A stretch of 64,000 nucleotides of DNA from Cyrtodaria siliqua (lineage: Eukaryota; Mollusca; Bivalvia; Adapedonta; Hiatellidae). Below are positions 1 through 12,390 of the stretch, in pieces. The stretch's first letter is position 1. Each line of letters begins with the position of its first letter. Location: contig JAWPHD010008245.1 of assembly GCA_037043455.1 (NCBI GenBank), forward strand, positions 53,604 through 117,603. Reading direction: 5' to 3'. The notes below the pieces were generated by a model that was given only the letters and a program-made list of their open reading frames with translations, did not search any database and was not told where the DNA came from. The position numbers were made by a program, and so were the translations under genes.

Positions 1-714
1 TTATAATTCAAGACGTTTCTTGAAAATTCCTGATGTACCCACTTTAATGATTAAAATCCCCTTCATGAAAGTAAAAAATGGGAAACTCATTTCTTTCCAT
101 GGAGTAATTGTCAAAATAAATTTTATTTAAGAAACTTCATTCCTATAAATAGAAACCAAATTATGCAACTAATCAAACACATAAAAGAAATGTGTCACGG
201 TCATTTAGTAGAAACGTGTCAAATGGATGTTGATATGTATGAAGTTGACAGGCTGTATGGCGGAGTACGAAAAATAGGTTGAGGTCATTCACATTGGCCT
301 GTTTGTTCATTCACATTGGCCTGTTTGAACATATAGGTGTGTTTGAAAGCTAAATGGCAGTTACTTTGTGAAATATGAACTGTTAATAGCTGTATGGGTG
401 GTTTTTGATGAAAAACAAATGGAAATTAACGAAGAAGGTGAAGGTCATTCACATCGACATAATATTCGTTGAATATAAACATTGGAAAGTTGGAAAGCAC
501 CAAGGCTTTTGGTGTCTGAAAAACGGACTTGACCAACAATTTGAATGTTAAGTAGGTTAACATCATTTTTATTCACTTTTTATGTTGCCAATGTAGCATG
601 GCAGACAATTGGGGATCACTTCGTCCATTATTTTTATGCCGTCACAGCCGAATGGTGATTGGGCATATAGCGTTGACCATTTCCAGAACAGTTTGTGTCC
701 CATCTCTTCCCAGT
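1..714. other. no gene recognised
   Basis: AT-rich DNA with no coding signal. TTCATTCACATTGGCCTGTT is duplicated at about 285-332. Confidence 0.5.
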
Positions 715-930
715 GGAGTGCGTGGTCCAGTGGTAGAGCGCCGAACTCCTGATTGAGAGGTCGTGGGTTTGATCCTCCATCGCGACCACGTTATTTATCC
801 TTGAGCAAGATAATTAATCCACATTGCTTAGTACTGGTTCTACCCAGGAAGCCATCGAGAGTGATTAATCTAAGTTGCAATAACTTGTTTCGCAATCGAT
901 GTAAAATAAATATGTTTAAACAAACATCTC
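715..930 (+). repeat. tRNA-derived SINE (V-SINE-like)
   Basis: RNA polymerase III box A TGGTCCAGTGGTAGAGCG lies at 723-740 and box B GGGTTTGATCC at 765-775, in tRNA spacing. The body TTGAGCAAGATAATTAATCC resembles the central domain of V-SINEs known in molluscs and fish. The tRNA-like head is degenerate, so this is not a functional tRNA gene. Confidence 0.7.
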
Positions 931-3639
931 TTCCCAGAGTTTTGAACCGATTGTTTCGAAACTTCGCAGGATGCTTCAATTTTACATTCCATTTAAAGGG
1001 ACATTAGTGGTAACTTTTAGCTTATAAAACACAAAATAATTACGTTTACAAACATTACATAACTATCATTATTGAAAATTTACTAAATAGAAACAAGATG
1101 TTTTGACAGAATTCAATAATGGTACCAAAATAAACGTACTGGGTTGAACAGGTAGCCACCAAAATAAACGTACTGGGTTGAACAGGTAGCCAACACTAAA
1201 ACTTGCCGGTAATAATAGACGATCGTTAATTTACATGATGCAAGACCGATTACAGTGCATTGGGGTGTATAGAAACATCGGTAGTAAAGAATCATTTTCT
1301 GTTTAAATTTTATTCATATAAGATTATTTTAAAAATGTTCAGGCTTAAGATAGATATTATATTAGCATTCATTTAAGCAGCGGTGAAATATTTAGTTCAT
1401 TTTCCATGCACAACGTATCACTCTTATAAAAAAAGTTCCTCACTGACGGAATGAAGTGTTTTTGAAACGAAAACTATGAATATTTGCTGTTTCAACAAAT
1501 TTCAACAAATTTCAGAGAAAAAGTCCAAATTAACCATCAAATAATTTTGTAAGTTTTGGCACTTCTAGGGATACAATGAAATTAATGTAAATATTGGTGA
1601 AAAATAAGCTGCTATAGGACAATAATTTCAGAAAATTTGCTATCGTACAACTAAAAGGAAATCTAAATAGGCATTTTCTTTCCATTTTACGTTCTATACC
1701 CCCAAACCCACTGTATGATCAAAACCTATGAACTAATTGACGTCAAGTGAGCAACAGAACTGTTAATATTGCAGTCCCAGCCAAGTTTACAAACCATAAA
1801 TAAACCTTTTTTTTTTAATTTAAAACTACATATTTGGGTCTAGGCTCGTGTTTTATTGCATACATTTCACTGACGGAATAAAAATCAAGAGTTATTTGCT
1901 TACTCCATATATGCATCACTTACTTATGCTTTACTTACAGACCGTGTCCCTTTGAAAGATCGGAAATAAAATTTAACTGGGGTACTAAAGAAATGTCCTA
2001 TGCCCCTTTTCATAAAACTTGAACCTGCAACCTAATGTGAATCATAACTTGGCAAAATATTGACCTATGGTCATACAACTTTATATATACTCGGTAAAAA
2101 AAGTTTTGGACCAGGGTATATGTCATATAAAAATAAAACTAGTTGACAGAATTTAAGTATCTTTTTTTAGTAACCAAGGTCTACCCTACCCGGTTAATTT
2201 GGTATCGGAAACAAATTCAAAACAAGATTTGATTTTAAAAAAATATCGCGAACACACAAAGGGTCTGTAAAAAATGTAGCAAGGTCCATAAAAAAAGTAA
2301 CAGTTATGGACACATTCGAGTAACCAATAAAAAGATTAGTATTTTTTTGCAAACTTTAATGGTACAATAATTATTGTTGATTGTTGATCTATTGTGAATT
2401 ATCAGCTGATATAATAAGGGTTATGGTCGAATGTCAAGGTTCAGCTATCATTGTACGGGTTCGAACACTGCCATGGTCCAAAACTTTTTTTACAGAGTAT
2501 ACATGGTATAGTTATAGTTTTTTATCAATTATTCAATGCCGATGTATGCCCCTTTTCATAAAACACTTATTTAAAAAAAAAATTTGCTTCATAATTCATG
2601 GGTTGCATGCACCGCTGTCTTAAAACTTTATAGTTTGTCTTTTCTGAAATACGCACACGGCAGGCAACACAAGTACGCACATGGCAGGCAACACAAGTGT
2701 TCCGAGGAATACTCTTAATTATATGCAATGATTATGACATGAAATTGGATTTTACTTCCCTTCAACACATTATGCTATATTGGGACATCAACCTAAGATA
2801 TTTTCCCATTAGACATGCCTACACCAGGGAGCAGACCCATGCAGGACAGAGGTCTAAAGTCCAAGCTTATCCGATGACCTCCCAGCGCCGCTTAATTTGC
2901 ATGCAAACCGGTAAGAAACTAACCCGCCAAATAACAGCCAATTAAAAGTATAGGATCTTTCATTGGTTCTTGTAATACCCGTGTTTGAATATGCGTAAAA
3001 TATATGAATTATGAGTTGGTAACTCATTTAACACTCGTTTTGGGGTTTGGCCTGGCTGGTTAAAGACGTTAATATTGTGTCTTTTTAGAGTTGGATTTTT
3101 AAAAATTAAGTCGCATATATATACCTTATACCTCATCAGTAGGTTTATAAACAGACACGTAAAATTTGGCTATTGTTGGCGGGATAGCTACTTTATATAG
3201 TACGAAAAGAACTCTTCCAGAAGGACCGACTGATAATTCGTGTTCGGACCATGGTGTTCTGCATTGAATTGGGTCTTTTACGACGCACCAACACAAAAAG
3301 GTTATAATATGGTGCTTGCATAATATGCTTAGAACCTTCTCACCTGCAGAGTTGCTGCAAATTCTATTAACACTCCATTTTACACTGGAGCCACGATCAT
3401 TGTTTTCTGCCACCACTGGGGGAGCACCTGAAAAATGGCGATGACCTTGAACTGGCAAAAAATGCCAAAAAGGATACGAAATCAGTGGGCATTGTTCTGA
3501 GTGTGGCTACATATCCTAAAAAGTAACGTAGTGGACAAGGGTTTTCATGACCTTGAACATATATATTAACAAAATGTATATTGTCATCTGATGACAATGG
3601 ACAGTCTACCTGTGAAGTTCCATGCATGTGGCTACAAAT
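931..3639. other. gene-free stretch with short duplications
   Basis: A perfect 34-bp duplication lies at 1124-1157/1158-1191 (ACCAAAATAAACGTACTGGG...). CGCACACGGCAGGCAACACA is repeated with one change at about 2651-2698. 1017-1110 is similar to 4255-4345, a dispersed repeat starting TTTTAGCTTATAAAACACAA. No coding exon recognised. Confidence 0.6.
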
Positions 3640-3936
3640 CAGCAGAGCAGACAAGGTTTTTCATTATCAAGTTGCACCTATTGATCCCAAAACGTACAGA
3701 ATAGTATACTATTTTATAGTCGCACCAACAACCAAGGTTATATGGCGACTCGAGCTTCCATTGGTGTAGGAAGACCCCAGGACGGGCGGGCACCTCGGTA
3801 GAAACACCGACGTTCCGCAAGCCAGCTGGATAGCTTCCTCATATAAAGATTCCTAGGCATACATGGGATCGAACCCACAGCAGGTAGTGGCAAGTGATTT
3901 CAAGTCGGAGACTACCCACTTGGCCACGGATGTCCC
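3640..3936 (-). repeat. tRNA-derived SINE of a bivalve type
   Basis: On the minus strand, box A TGGCCAAGTGGGTAG (3926-3912) and box B GGGTTCGATCCC (3876-3865) form a tRNA-like head. The body has AGGAAGCTATCCAGCTGGCT, GGTGCCCGCCCG and GTCGCCATATAACC. I recognise this body from high-copy bivalve SINEs (MetaSINE/BivaMD type); exact family naming needs a library search. Confidence 0.7.
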
Positions 3937-4439
3937 TTTGAAGATATTATCCGCCTATCATCACTCGACCTGTCGAATGTCATGAGTGTGGCTTTAAGTT
4001 TTGATGAGTTGCAGAGCGGACAAGCTTGTCTACAGACTTATGGACTGAATCCAGTATATTCTCCCTCACACCAATAACTTTTTCCACAACGTTTTGCTGT
4101 GGAATAATAAACGAGTTGCCAATCTCATTAAAATCCGACCCTTTATCACGCTACGATACTCAACTACTAAGGATCTGACAACACTGCATTGGAGGTCAAC
4201 AATGTGGAGCAGTCTATGCTCGGTATTGAGAGCGACAATGTCCGTAATTTAATTTTAGCTTATAAAACACAAAATAATTGCGTTGACAAACAACACACCA
4301 ACCATTATTGAATATTTACTGAAAAAACAAGATTGACAGTTCAATCGCTTCGTGGGGTTGAACCCACACTAAAATTACACTCGCAGAATGTCAAAATAGT
4401 CTACCGCTATCAACAGCTAAGCGGGCCAGACATTTTATG
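3937..4439. other. no gene recognised
   Basis: Contains only the second copy (4255-4345) of the dispersed repeat found at 1017-1110. Confidence 0.5.
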
Positions 4440-4660
4440 ACATACTATTTAGCCCGTCCATCGGATGGGGACGTAAACCGGGCGGTCCCGTGTATCGGTC
4501 TATCCTCCGAGCACGTTAAAAAAACATAGGAATCTATTCGATAATAAGAGTAGGGCAAGTTCCCAGATTCCTATGTTTCCATCCCCCTCTCTCTGGGGCG
4601 GCTCTAAATAACCTATACTGTGTTGATGAGCCGTTAAACAACATTCAATTCAATTCATTC
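4440..4660 (+). repeat. SINE 3' fragment
   Basis: GATGGGGACGTAAACCGGGC, GTCCCGTGTATCGG, GAGCACGTTAAA and then AGCCGTTAAACAACATTCAA with an AATTCAATTCATTCAA tail. This follows the 3' part of mollusc V-type SINEs as I recall it. Confidence 0.55.
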
Positions 4661-5189
4661 AACATACATTTTAATGCCGTAATAATCTTAGTAAAATATA
4701 TATTTTCAAAACACACGATTTTCTTTGTATTCTTGATGTACAACATGCCATTTAGTGCATTTCTTTGATTTATCGTGCAATCCACAGCATTACCACTGCG
4801 ACTTTTCACTCGAACATCAGCTGAAGTGCATATGAAACGCGCGCTTTCATTGGTAAACGCGCGATATCATTGGTTGAATTTAGTTGATCTTCTCATGAAT
4901 ATTGATTAGATAAAGGTCGATCTGACGACCTCCAAGGCATTGTTGTCGGATCCTGTAGCGGAGAGTATCAAAGTGTATGGTTTAAATGAGATTGCGGAGT
5001 TGCTAATTTGCTATGTGTCCCCTTAAATTGGCCTACAAACTCTCAAACAAGAGGGCCTGTGGACGCTCTACTGGCTAAAATGGCTCGTATCTAAGGTTGT
5101 CATCCTAAAATTCCCATCAGTACTTACTAGATCCCCTATTATAAAGGTCCAGATTTTATATTTGACCAACACCAATGTCAATCCCAGAA
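4661..5189. other. no gene recognised
   Basis: Holds two copies of CGCGCG(C/A)TTTCATTGGT-type sequence at 4835-4875 and the first copy of the AACAAGAGGGCCTGTGGACG dispersed repeat at 5043-5110. Confidence 0.5.
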
Positions 5190-6490
5190 CATATTAAATT
5201 AATGCCATTAACAGTGATGCTTTTAAATGGTTTCTGCTCAGTAACTTTTGTTAGGAATGAGGTACTACGATGAAACTTGCAGGGCAGGTAGCTTAATATA
5301 TGGAAAAAAAAGCTTGGAGTTGCATTTGGGATCAAGGTCAAATTATTTGTGTTGTAGCGGAGACCGGATGTGACCTAAGTCGAGACCCGTAAACAGGTTC
5401 AACAAAAATTGTGATACCTTACTCAAAGTTTCTGAGCAGAAACCATTTTGTCTATTTTTAGTAACAGTGCCCATGACCTTGAACCTTGTGGTCCCAAATG
5501 CAATCCTAACCTTTCTTTCCATTATGCAATCCTAACCTTTCTTTCCATAAAAGCTACCAACCCAGCAAGTTTTGTCGCAATACATCACTCCTAACAAAAG
5601 TTACTTAGTGGAAAGCATTTACTTTTTTTAGTTACAGTGACCTTGACCCAATAGCCCCAAATGCAATCCCATCCCTCCTTTCTATCTAAGTTACATGCCC
5701 TGCAAGTTTCTCATTCCTCACAAAAGTTATTTAGGAGAAACCATTTTTCTATTTTTAGTAACAGTGACTTTGACTGCGAACCCATTGACCCCAATTTCAA
5801 TCCCAACCTTCCTTTCCAAAAAGTCTAACTACTCAGCAAATTTCGTCACAATATCTCATTCCAAACAAAAGTTATTAAGCGGAAAACATTTTTCTATTTT
5901 TAGTAACAGCGACCTTGACCACAGTGGCCCCAAACGCAATCCCAACCCTCCTTTCTTTATATGCTACATATCCTGCAAGTTTTATTGCAATACCTCATTC
6001 CTTACAAAAGTTACTGAGAAGAAAACATTTTTCTATTTTTAGTAACAGTGACCTTGACCCCAGTAACCCCAATTTCAATCCCAACCTTCCTTTCCACAGA
6101 AGCTACCTACCCAGCAAGTTGCGTCACAATACCTCACTCCAAACAAACGTTAATGAGCGGAAACCATTTTTCTGTTTGGTTTTGTTTGTATGGTGTTTTA
6201 CGTCATTTTCATCACATGTGAGGTAATATATGACGGTCAAATTTTTTGGTGGTGGAGGCAGACCACCCACTTTTCCTGTGTAGAATCAGTACTGTACACC
6301 TCCCGCAATCCATAAGAATCGACACTTCCTCACAAGCCGAGCTCCCAGGGATTTCTTTTTTTAGATACAGTGACCATGGCCTTGTCCCCAGTGACCCCAA
6401 ATGCAAGACCTTCCTTTCCATATAACCTACCCTGCAAGTTTCATCGCAATACCTCATTCCTAACAAAATGTATTGAGCGGAAACCATGAG
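5190..6490. repeat. degenerate tandem repeat, roughly 125-170 bp period
   Basis: Units contain AGTGACCTTGACCCCAGT, CAATCCCAACCTTCCTTTCC, CAGCAAGTTTCGTC and CATTTTTCTATTTTTAGTAA; about seven are visible, the first inverted (5190-5340). Open frames across it are by-products. A different dispersed repeat at 6170-6295 interrupts it. Confidence 0.8.
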
Positions 6491-8062
6491 TTTGAACCAA
6501 GGTCCCAATATAGCATATTGCATATTTAAATAAGAGGTCAATGACCTTGAGGTTTTGATAGCTAGATCAGCATTCCTGTGAAGTTTCATGAAAATCTGTC
6601 AAGTAGTTTTAGAGTAGTCGCTACAAGTTTTTACTATATAATTCTATGTAAACAAAGATGGCTGCTGGCATCCATGTTTAATGTCGAAACAAAATAATTT
6701 TCAACAAGGACCAACATCATGTCATGCTGATCATTTTAGAAAATGTCCAATATCAACATCACTTGTAGTTTTCAAGAAGTAGTTGCTACAAATTTGTTTT
6801 TTTAAAAATCTATTTTTAGCCATGGCTGCCATCTTGAATTTCCGTCCGACCTGAAATTTTGCTAGGATCAACTAGACATCAAGAGCAACATTTCTGTCAA
6901 GTTTCATGAAAATCCTTCAAGTAGTCTCGGAGGAGTAGTCGCCGCAAGTTTTTCCTATATGACTCTATGTAAACAAAAATGGCCGCTGGTGGCCTGTACG
7001 ACATCCAGATCAAAATGAACTATGGTTAGGACCTACATGTCGTGGCAGTCATTTTGGCAAAGGTTCCATAGCAATATCACTTAGGTTTTTAGATCTACTG
7101 GCCAAAGGCCAGCAGAGCTTATGGGATGACGAGTTGTCCGTCGTCCGTTAACTTTTGCCTTGTGAACAATCTAGGGCCTTCATTATTATTCGGATCTTTA
7201 CGAAACTTTGCCAGTGTCTTTATATCAATGAAAGCTCGGAAAAGTTCGAAAACCTGCCAGATCGGATTAATTTCACCGGAGTTATGGCCCTCGTTTTGCT
7301 GAAAAATGCCATATTAAGCCTTGTGAACACTATAGCACCTTCATTTATTATTTGATCTTTACCAAACTTGCAAATATTGTTAATATCAATGAAAGCTCGT
7401 ACAAGTTCGAAAACCAGCCAAATCGGATCAGTAACACCGGAGTTATGGCCTTTGTTTTTTCTCAAAAATGTCATGTTCTGCCTTGTGAACACTCTAGCAC
7501 CTTCATTTATAATTTGATCTTTCCCAAACTTGGCCAGATTGTTGATATCAATGAAAGCTCGGACGAGTTTGAAAACCAGCCAGATCGAACCAGTAACACT
7601 GGAGTTATGGTTATGACCCTTTTTCAGAATTTTGTAATGTACACTGGAAACCCCAGGGGTCGTGGGATCAAATCTCACCGGAGTAGAACGATACAGGCCC
7701 TCTTCGGCCTCTTGTTGGAGTAGTCACCACAAAATCACATTTTTAAAATCTATCTAGCTGTTGCGGCCATCTTGAATTTTCGGCCGACCTGAATTTTTGC
7801 TAGGATCAACTTCACATTAAGAGCAACCTTCCTGTTAAGTTTCATGAATATCCATCAAGCAGTTTCAGAGGAGTAGTCGCCACAAGTTTTTCCTATATAA
7901 CTCTATGTAATCAAAGATGGCCACTGACAGCCATGTTTGACATGGAATCGAAATGAATCTTGTTTAGGTCCAAGTACATATCGCACCAGTAATTTTGGTA
8001 AAGGTTTCAATTCAATATCACTTACGGTTTTTGAGAAGTATTCACCACAAAATCGCATTTTT
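6491..8062. repeat. degenerate copies of the GATGGCC / ATGAAAGCTCG repeat families
   Basis: 6590-7090 and 7700-8060 resemble the 320-bp monomers (AGGAGTAGTCGCCACAAG, AACAAAGATGGCC). 7140-7620 carries about three units of another family of about 150 bp with TATCAATGAAAGCTCGGA and ACCGGAGTTATGGCC. No gene. Confidence 0.75.
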
Positions 8063-10516
8063 AGCTCGACTGATCAGAGATCAGCAGAGCTTATGCCTAG
8101 TGCGGCGTCCGTCGTCCGTCCGTCTGTCCGTAAACTTTTATTTGTAGCGACAACTCCTCTGAAACTACTGGATGGATATTCATGAAACTTTACAGAAATG
8201 TTGCCCATAAAGTCTAGTTGATCCTAGCAAAAATTAATGTTGATGTGAAATCCAAGATGGCCGCCAAAGCTAAAAATAGAGTTTTAAAATACAAGTTTGT
8301 AGCGACTACTTCTTGAAAACTAAGTGATATTGATATGGGACTTTTTCTAAAATGATCAGCATGACATGATGTTGATCCCTTGTCAAAAATCGTTTTGATT
8401 CAACGTATGGCTGCCCGCGGCCCTCTTTGTTTACATAGAGTTATATAGTAAAAACTTGTAGCGACTACTCCTCTGAAACTACTTGGCGGATTGTCATGAA
8501 ACTTTACAGGAATGTTGCTCTTGACGTCTTATTGATCCTAGAAAAATTCCAGGTCGTCCGGAAATTCAAGATGGCCGTCACAGCTAAAAATAGATTTTTA
8601 AACAAGAGGTCAATGACCTTGAAGCTCTACTGATTGATTTTGATTTCAGGAAGTAGTGACTACAAACTTGATTTTTGAAAATCTATTTTTAGCCGTGGCG
8701 GCCATCTTGAATTTCCGGCCGACCTGAAATTTTGCTAGGATCAATTAGACATCAAGAGCAACATTTCTGTGAAGTTTCATGAAAATCCGTCATGTACTTT
8801 CAGAGGAGTAGTCGCTACAAGTTTTCATTATATAACTCTATGTAAACAAAGATGGCCACTGGCAGCCATGTTTAACGTCGAATCAAAATAATGTTCAACT
8901 CGGATAACCATCATGTCATGCTGATCATTTTAGAAAAAGTCCCATATCAATATCTCTTTAAGTTTTCAGGAAGTCGTCGCTACAATCTTATTTTTTTTAA
9001 ATCTATTTTTAGCCGTGGCGGCCATCTTGATTTTCCGGCCGACCTGAAATTTTGCTAGGATCAATAAGACATCAAGAGCAACATTCCTGTGAGGTTTTAT
9101 GAAAATCCGTAGAGTAGTTTCAGAGGAGTAGTCGCTACAAGTTTTCATTATATAACTCTATGTAAACAAAGATGGCCACTGGCAGCCATGTTTAACGTCG
9201 AATCAAAACAATTTTTGACAAGGACCAACATCATGTCATGCTGATCATTTTAGAAAAAGTCCCATATCAATATCACTTATAGTTTTCAAGGAGTAGTCGC
9301 TACAAACTTGTATTTTAAAAATCAATTTTTAGCTTTGGCGGCCATCTTGGATTTTGCATCAACATGAATTTTTGCTAGGATCAACTAGACTTCATGGGCA
9401 ACACTTTTGTAAAGTTTCATGAATATCCATCCAGTAGTTTCAGAGGGGTAGTCGCTACAAGTTTTTACTATTTAAATCTATGTAAACAAAGATGGCCGCT
9501 AGCGGCCATGTTTAAAGTCGCATCGAAATAAATTTCGACAAGGATCAACATCATGTCATGCTGATCATTTTAGAAAACGTCCCATATCAATATCACTTAC
9601 AGTTTTCAAGAAGTAGTCGCTACAAATTTATTTATTTTAAATCTATTTTTAGCCGTGGCGGCCATCTTGAATTTCCGGCCAGCCTGAAATTTTTCTAGGA
9701 TCAACTAGACATCAAGAGCAACATTCCTGTGAAGTTTCATGGACATCCGTCAAGTAGTTTCAGAGGAGTAGTCGCTACAAGTTTGTACTATATAACTCTA
9801 TGTAAACAAAGATGGCCACTGGCAGCCATGTTTAACGTCGAATCAAAACGATTTTTGACAAGGACCAACATCATGTCATGCTGATCATTTTAGAAAAAGT
9901 CCCATATCAATATCACTTATAGTTTTCAAGGAGTAGTCGCTACAAACTTGTATTTTAAAAATCTATTTTTAGCTTTGGCGGCCATCTTGGATTGTGCATC
10001 AACATGAATATTTGCTAGGATCAACTAGACTTCATGGGCAACATTTCTGTAAAGTTTCATGAATATCCATCCAGTAGTTTCAGAGGAGTAGTCGCTACAA
10101 GTTTTTACTATATAAATCTATGTAAACAAAGATGGCTGCTAGCGGCCATGTTTAAAGTCGCATCGAAATAAATTTCGAAAAGGATCAACATCATGTCATG
10201 CTGATCATTTTAGAAAAAGTCCCATATCAATATCACTTATAGTTTTCAAGAAGTAGTCGCTACAAACTTGAATTTAAAAAATCTATTTTTAGCTTTGGCG
10301 GCCATCTTGGATTTCACATCAACATGAATTTTTGCTAGGATCAACTAGACTTCATGGGCAACATTTCTGTAAAGTTTTATGAATATCCATCCAGTAGTTT
10401 CAGAGGAGTAGTCGCTACAAATAAAAGTTAACGGACAGACGGACGGACAGACGGACAGACGGACGACGGACGCCGCACCACGGCATAAGCTCTGCTGATC
10501 TCTGATCAGTAGAGCT
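8063..10516. mobile_element. inverted-repeat-bounded element with 320-bp internal tandem array (copy A)
   Basis: It begins AGCTCGACTGATCAGAGATC and GGCGTCCGTCGTCCGTCCG and ends with the inverted counterpart (GACGGACGCCGCACCACGGC, TCTGATCAGTAGAGCT), giving TIRs of about 100 bp. Inside, monomers run at exactly 320-bp spacing: CAGAGG(A/G)GTAGTCGCTACAA at 9121, 9441, 9761, 10081 and 10401. The first part (8140-8620) is in reverse orientation relative to the rest. No open frame of note, so it is non-autonomous. Confidence 0.75.
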
Positions 10517-11756
10517 AAAAATAAGTTTGTAGCGACTACTTCTTGAAAACTATAAGTGATATTGATATGGGTCTTTTTCTAAAATGATCAGCATGACATG
10601 ATGTTGATCCTTGTGGAAAATTATTTTGATTCGACGTTAAACATGGCTGCCAGTGGCCATCTTTGGTTACATAGTTATATAGTAAAAACTTGTAGTGACT
10701 ACTCCTCTGAAACTACTTGACGAATGTTCATGAAACTTCACAGGAATGTTGCTCTTGATGTCTAGTTGATCCTAGAAAAATTTCAGGTCGGCCGGAAATT
10801 CAAGATGGCTGCCACAGCTAAATATAGATTTAAAATAAATAAGTTTGTAGAGACTACTTCTTCAAAACAATAAGAGATATTGATCTGGGACTTTTTCTAA
10901 AATGATCAGTATGACATGATGTTGGTCCTTGTCGAAAATCGTTTTGATTTGACGTTAAACATGGCTGCCAGCGGCCATCTTTGTTTACATAGTTATATAA
11001 TGAAAACTTGTAGCGACTACTCCTCTGAAACTACTTGACGGATTTTCATGAAACTTCACAGGAATGTTGCTCTTAATGTCTTATTGATCCTAGCAAAATT
11101 TCAGGTCGGCCGGAAATTCAAAATGGCCACCACGGTTAAAAATAGATTTTCAAAAAACAAGTCTGTAGCGACTACTTCCTGAAATCAAAATCAATCAGTA
11201 GAGCTTCAAGGTCATTGACCTCTTGTTAAAATATATTTTTAGCCGTGGCGGCCATCTTGAATTTCCGGCCGACTTGAATTTTTGCTAGGATCAACTAGAC
11301 TTCAAGAGAAACATTCCTGTGAAGTTTCATGAAAATCCGTCCAGTAGTTTCCGAGGAGTAGTCACCACAAGTTTTTCCTGTATAACCCTATGTAAACAAA
11401 GATGGGAGGTCATGTTTGACATCCAATCAAAATGAACTTTGGTTAGGATCAACTACATGTCGTGCCAGTCATTTTGGTAAAGGTTCCAAATCAATATCAC
11501 TTACTGTTTTTGAGAAATAGTCTCCACAAAATCGCATTTTTTAAAACTTTTTTTAGCCGTGGCGGCCATCTTGGATTTCTGGCCAACCTGAATTTTTGCT
11601 AGGATCAACTAGACATCAAGACAACATTCCTGTAAAGTTTCATGAAAATCCGTCGAGCATTTTCCGAGGAGTAGTCGCCACAAAAAAAAGTTTACGGACC
11701 GACGCACGACGCACCACGGTATAAGCTCTGCTGATCTTTGATCAGTCGAGCTAAAA
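10517..11756. repeat. further 320-bp monomers, first reversed then forward
   Basis: 10520-11215 has two monomers on the minus strand; 11220-11690 has forward, more diverged monomers. It ends with ACGCACGACGCACCACGGTA and TAAGCTCTGCTGATC at about 11704-11735, another copy of the terminus. Confidence 0.75.
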
Positions 11757-12390
11757 AATCAAGGGCCATAACTCTGGTGTTACTTGTCCCATCTGGCTGG
11801 TTTTCAAACTCGTCGAAGCTTTCATTCATATGAAAAAGATCGGATAATAAATGAAGGCCACATCGTGTTAACGAGGCCAAATTATAGTATATTTCAGAAA
11901 ATCAAGGGTAATAACTACGGTGTTACTGGTCCAATCTGGCTGGTCTTTGATCTTGTCCGAGCTTTCATTGATATTAACAATCTGGTAAAGTTTGGTAAAG
12001 ATCGAATGATAAATGAATGTGCTAGAGTGTTGACATCAAAAAGTTAACATTTTTAATAATTCAAGGGCCATAACTCCCTTGTTACCGGTCTAATCTGGGT
12101 GGTTTCGAACTCATCCGAGCTTTGATTGACATAAAGACACTGGTAAAGTTTCGTAAAGATCAAATACAAAATGAAGGTGCTAGAGTGTAAACAGGGCTTA
12201 ATATGCATTTTCAGCAAAACAAGGGCCATAACTCTGGTGTTACTAATCTAATCTGGCTGATTTTCGAACTCATCCGAGCTTTCATTGATATAAAGACACT
12301 GGTAACTAAAGTTTCATGAAGATCCGATTAATAATGAAGTCCATATCGCGTAAACAAGACAAAAGTTAAAGAGTTAATGGAAATACGACG
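11757..12390. repeat. ATGAAAGCTCG-family tandem repeats, reverse orientation
   Basis: About four units of roughly 150 bp with GGGCCATAACTC, CTGGCTGGTTTTCAAACTCG and TTTCATTGATAT; they are the reverse of those at 7140-7620. Confidence 0.7.

Noticed and set aside
723..790. Functional tRNA gene
   Set aside because: Box A and B are present but the cloverleaf is degenerate and the sequence continues into a SINE body.
5695..6589. Overlapping open frames of 100-125 residues
   Set aside because: They fall in the degenerate tandem repeat; the residues follow the repeat unit.
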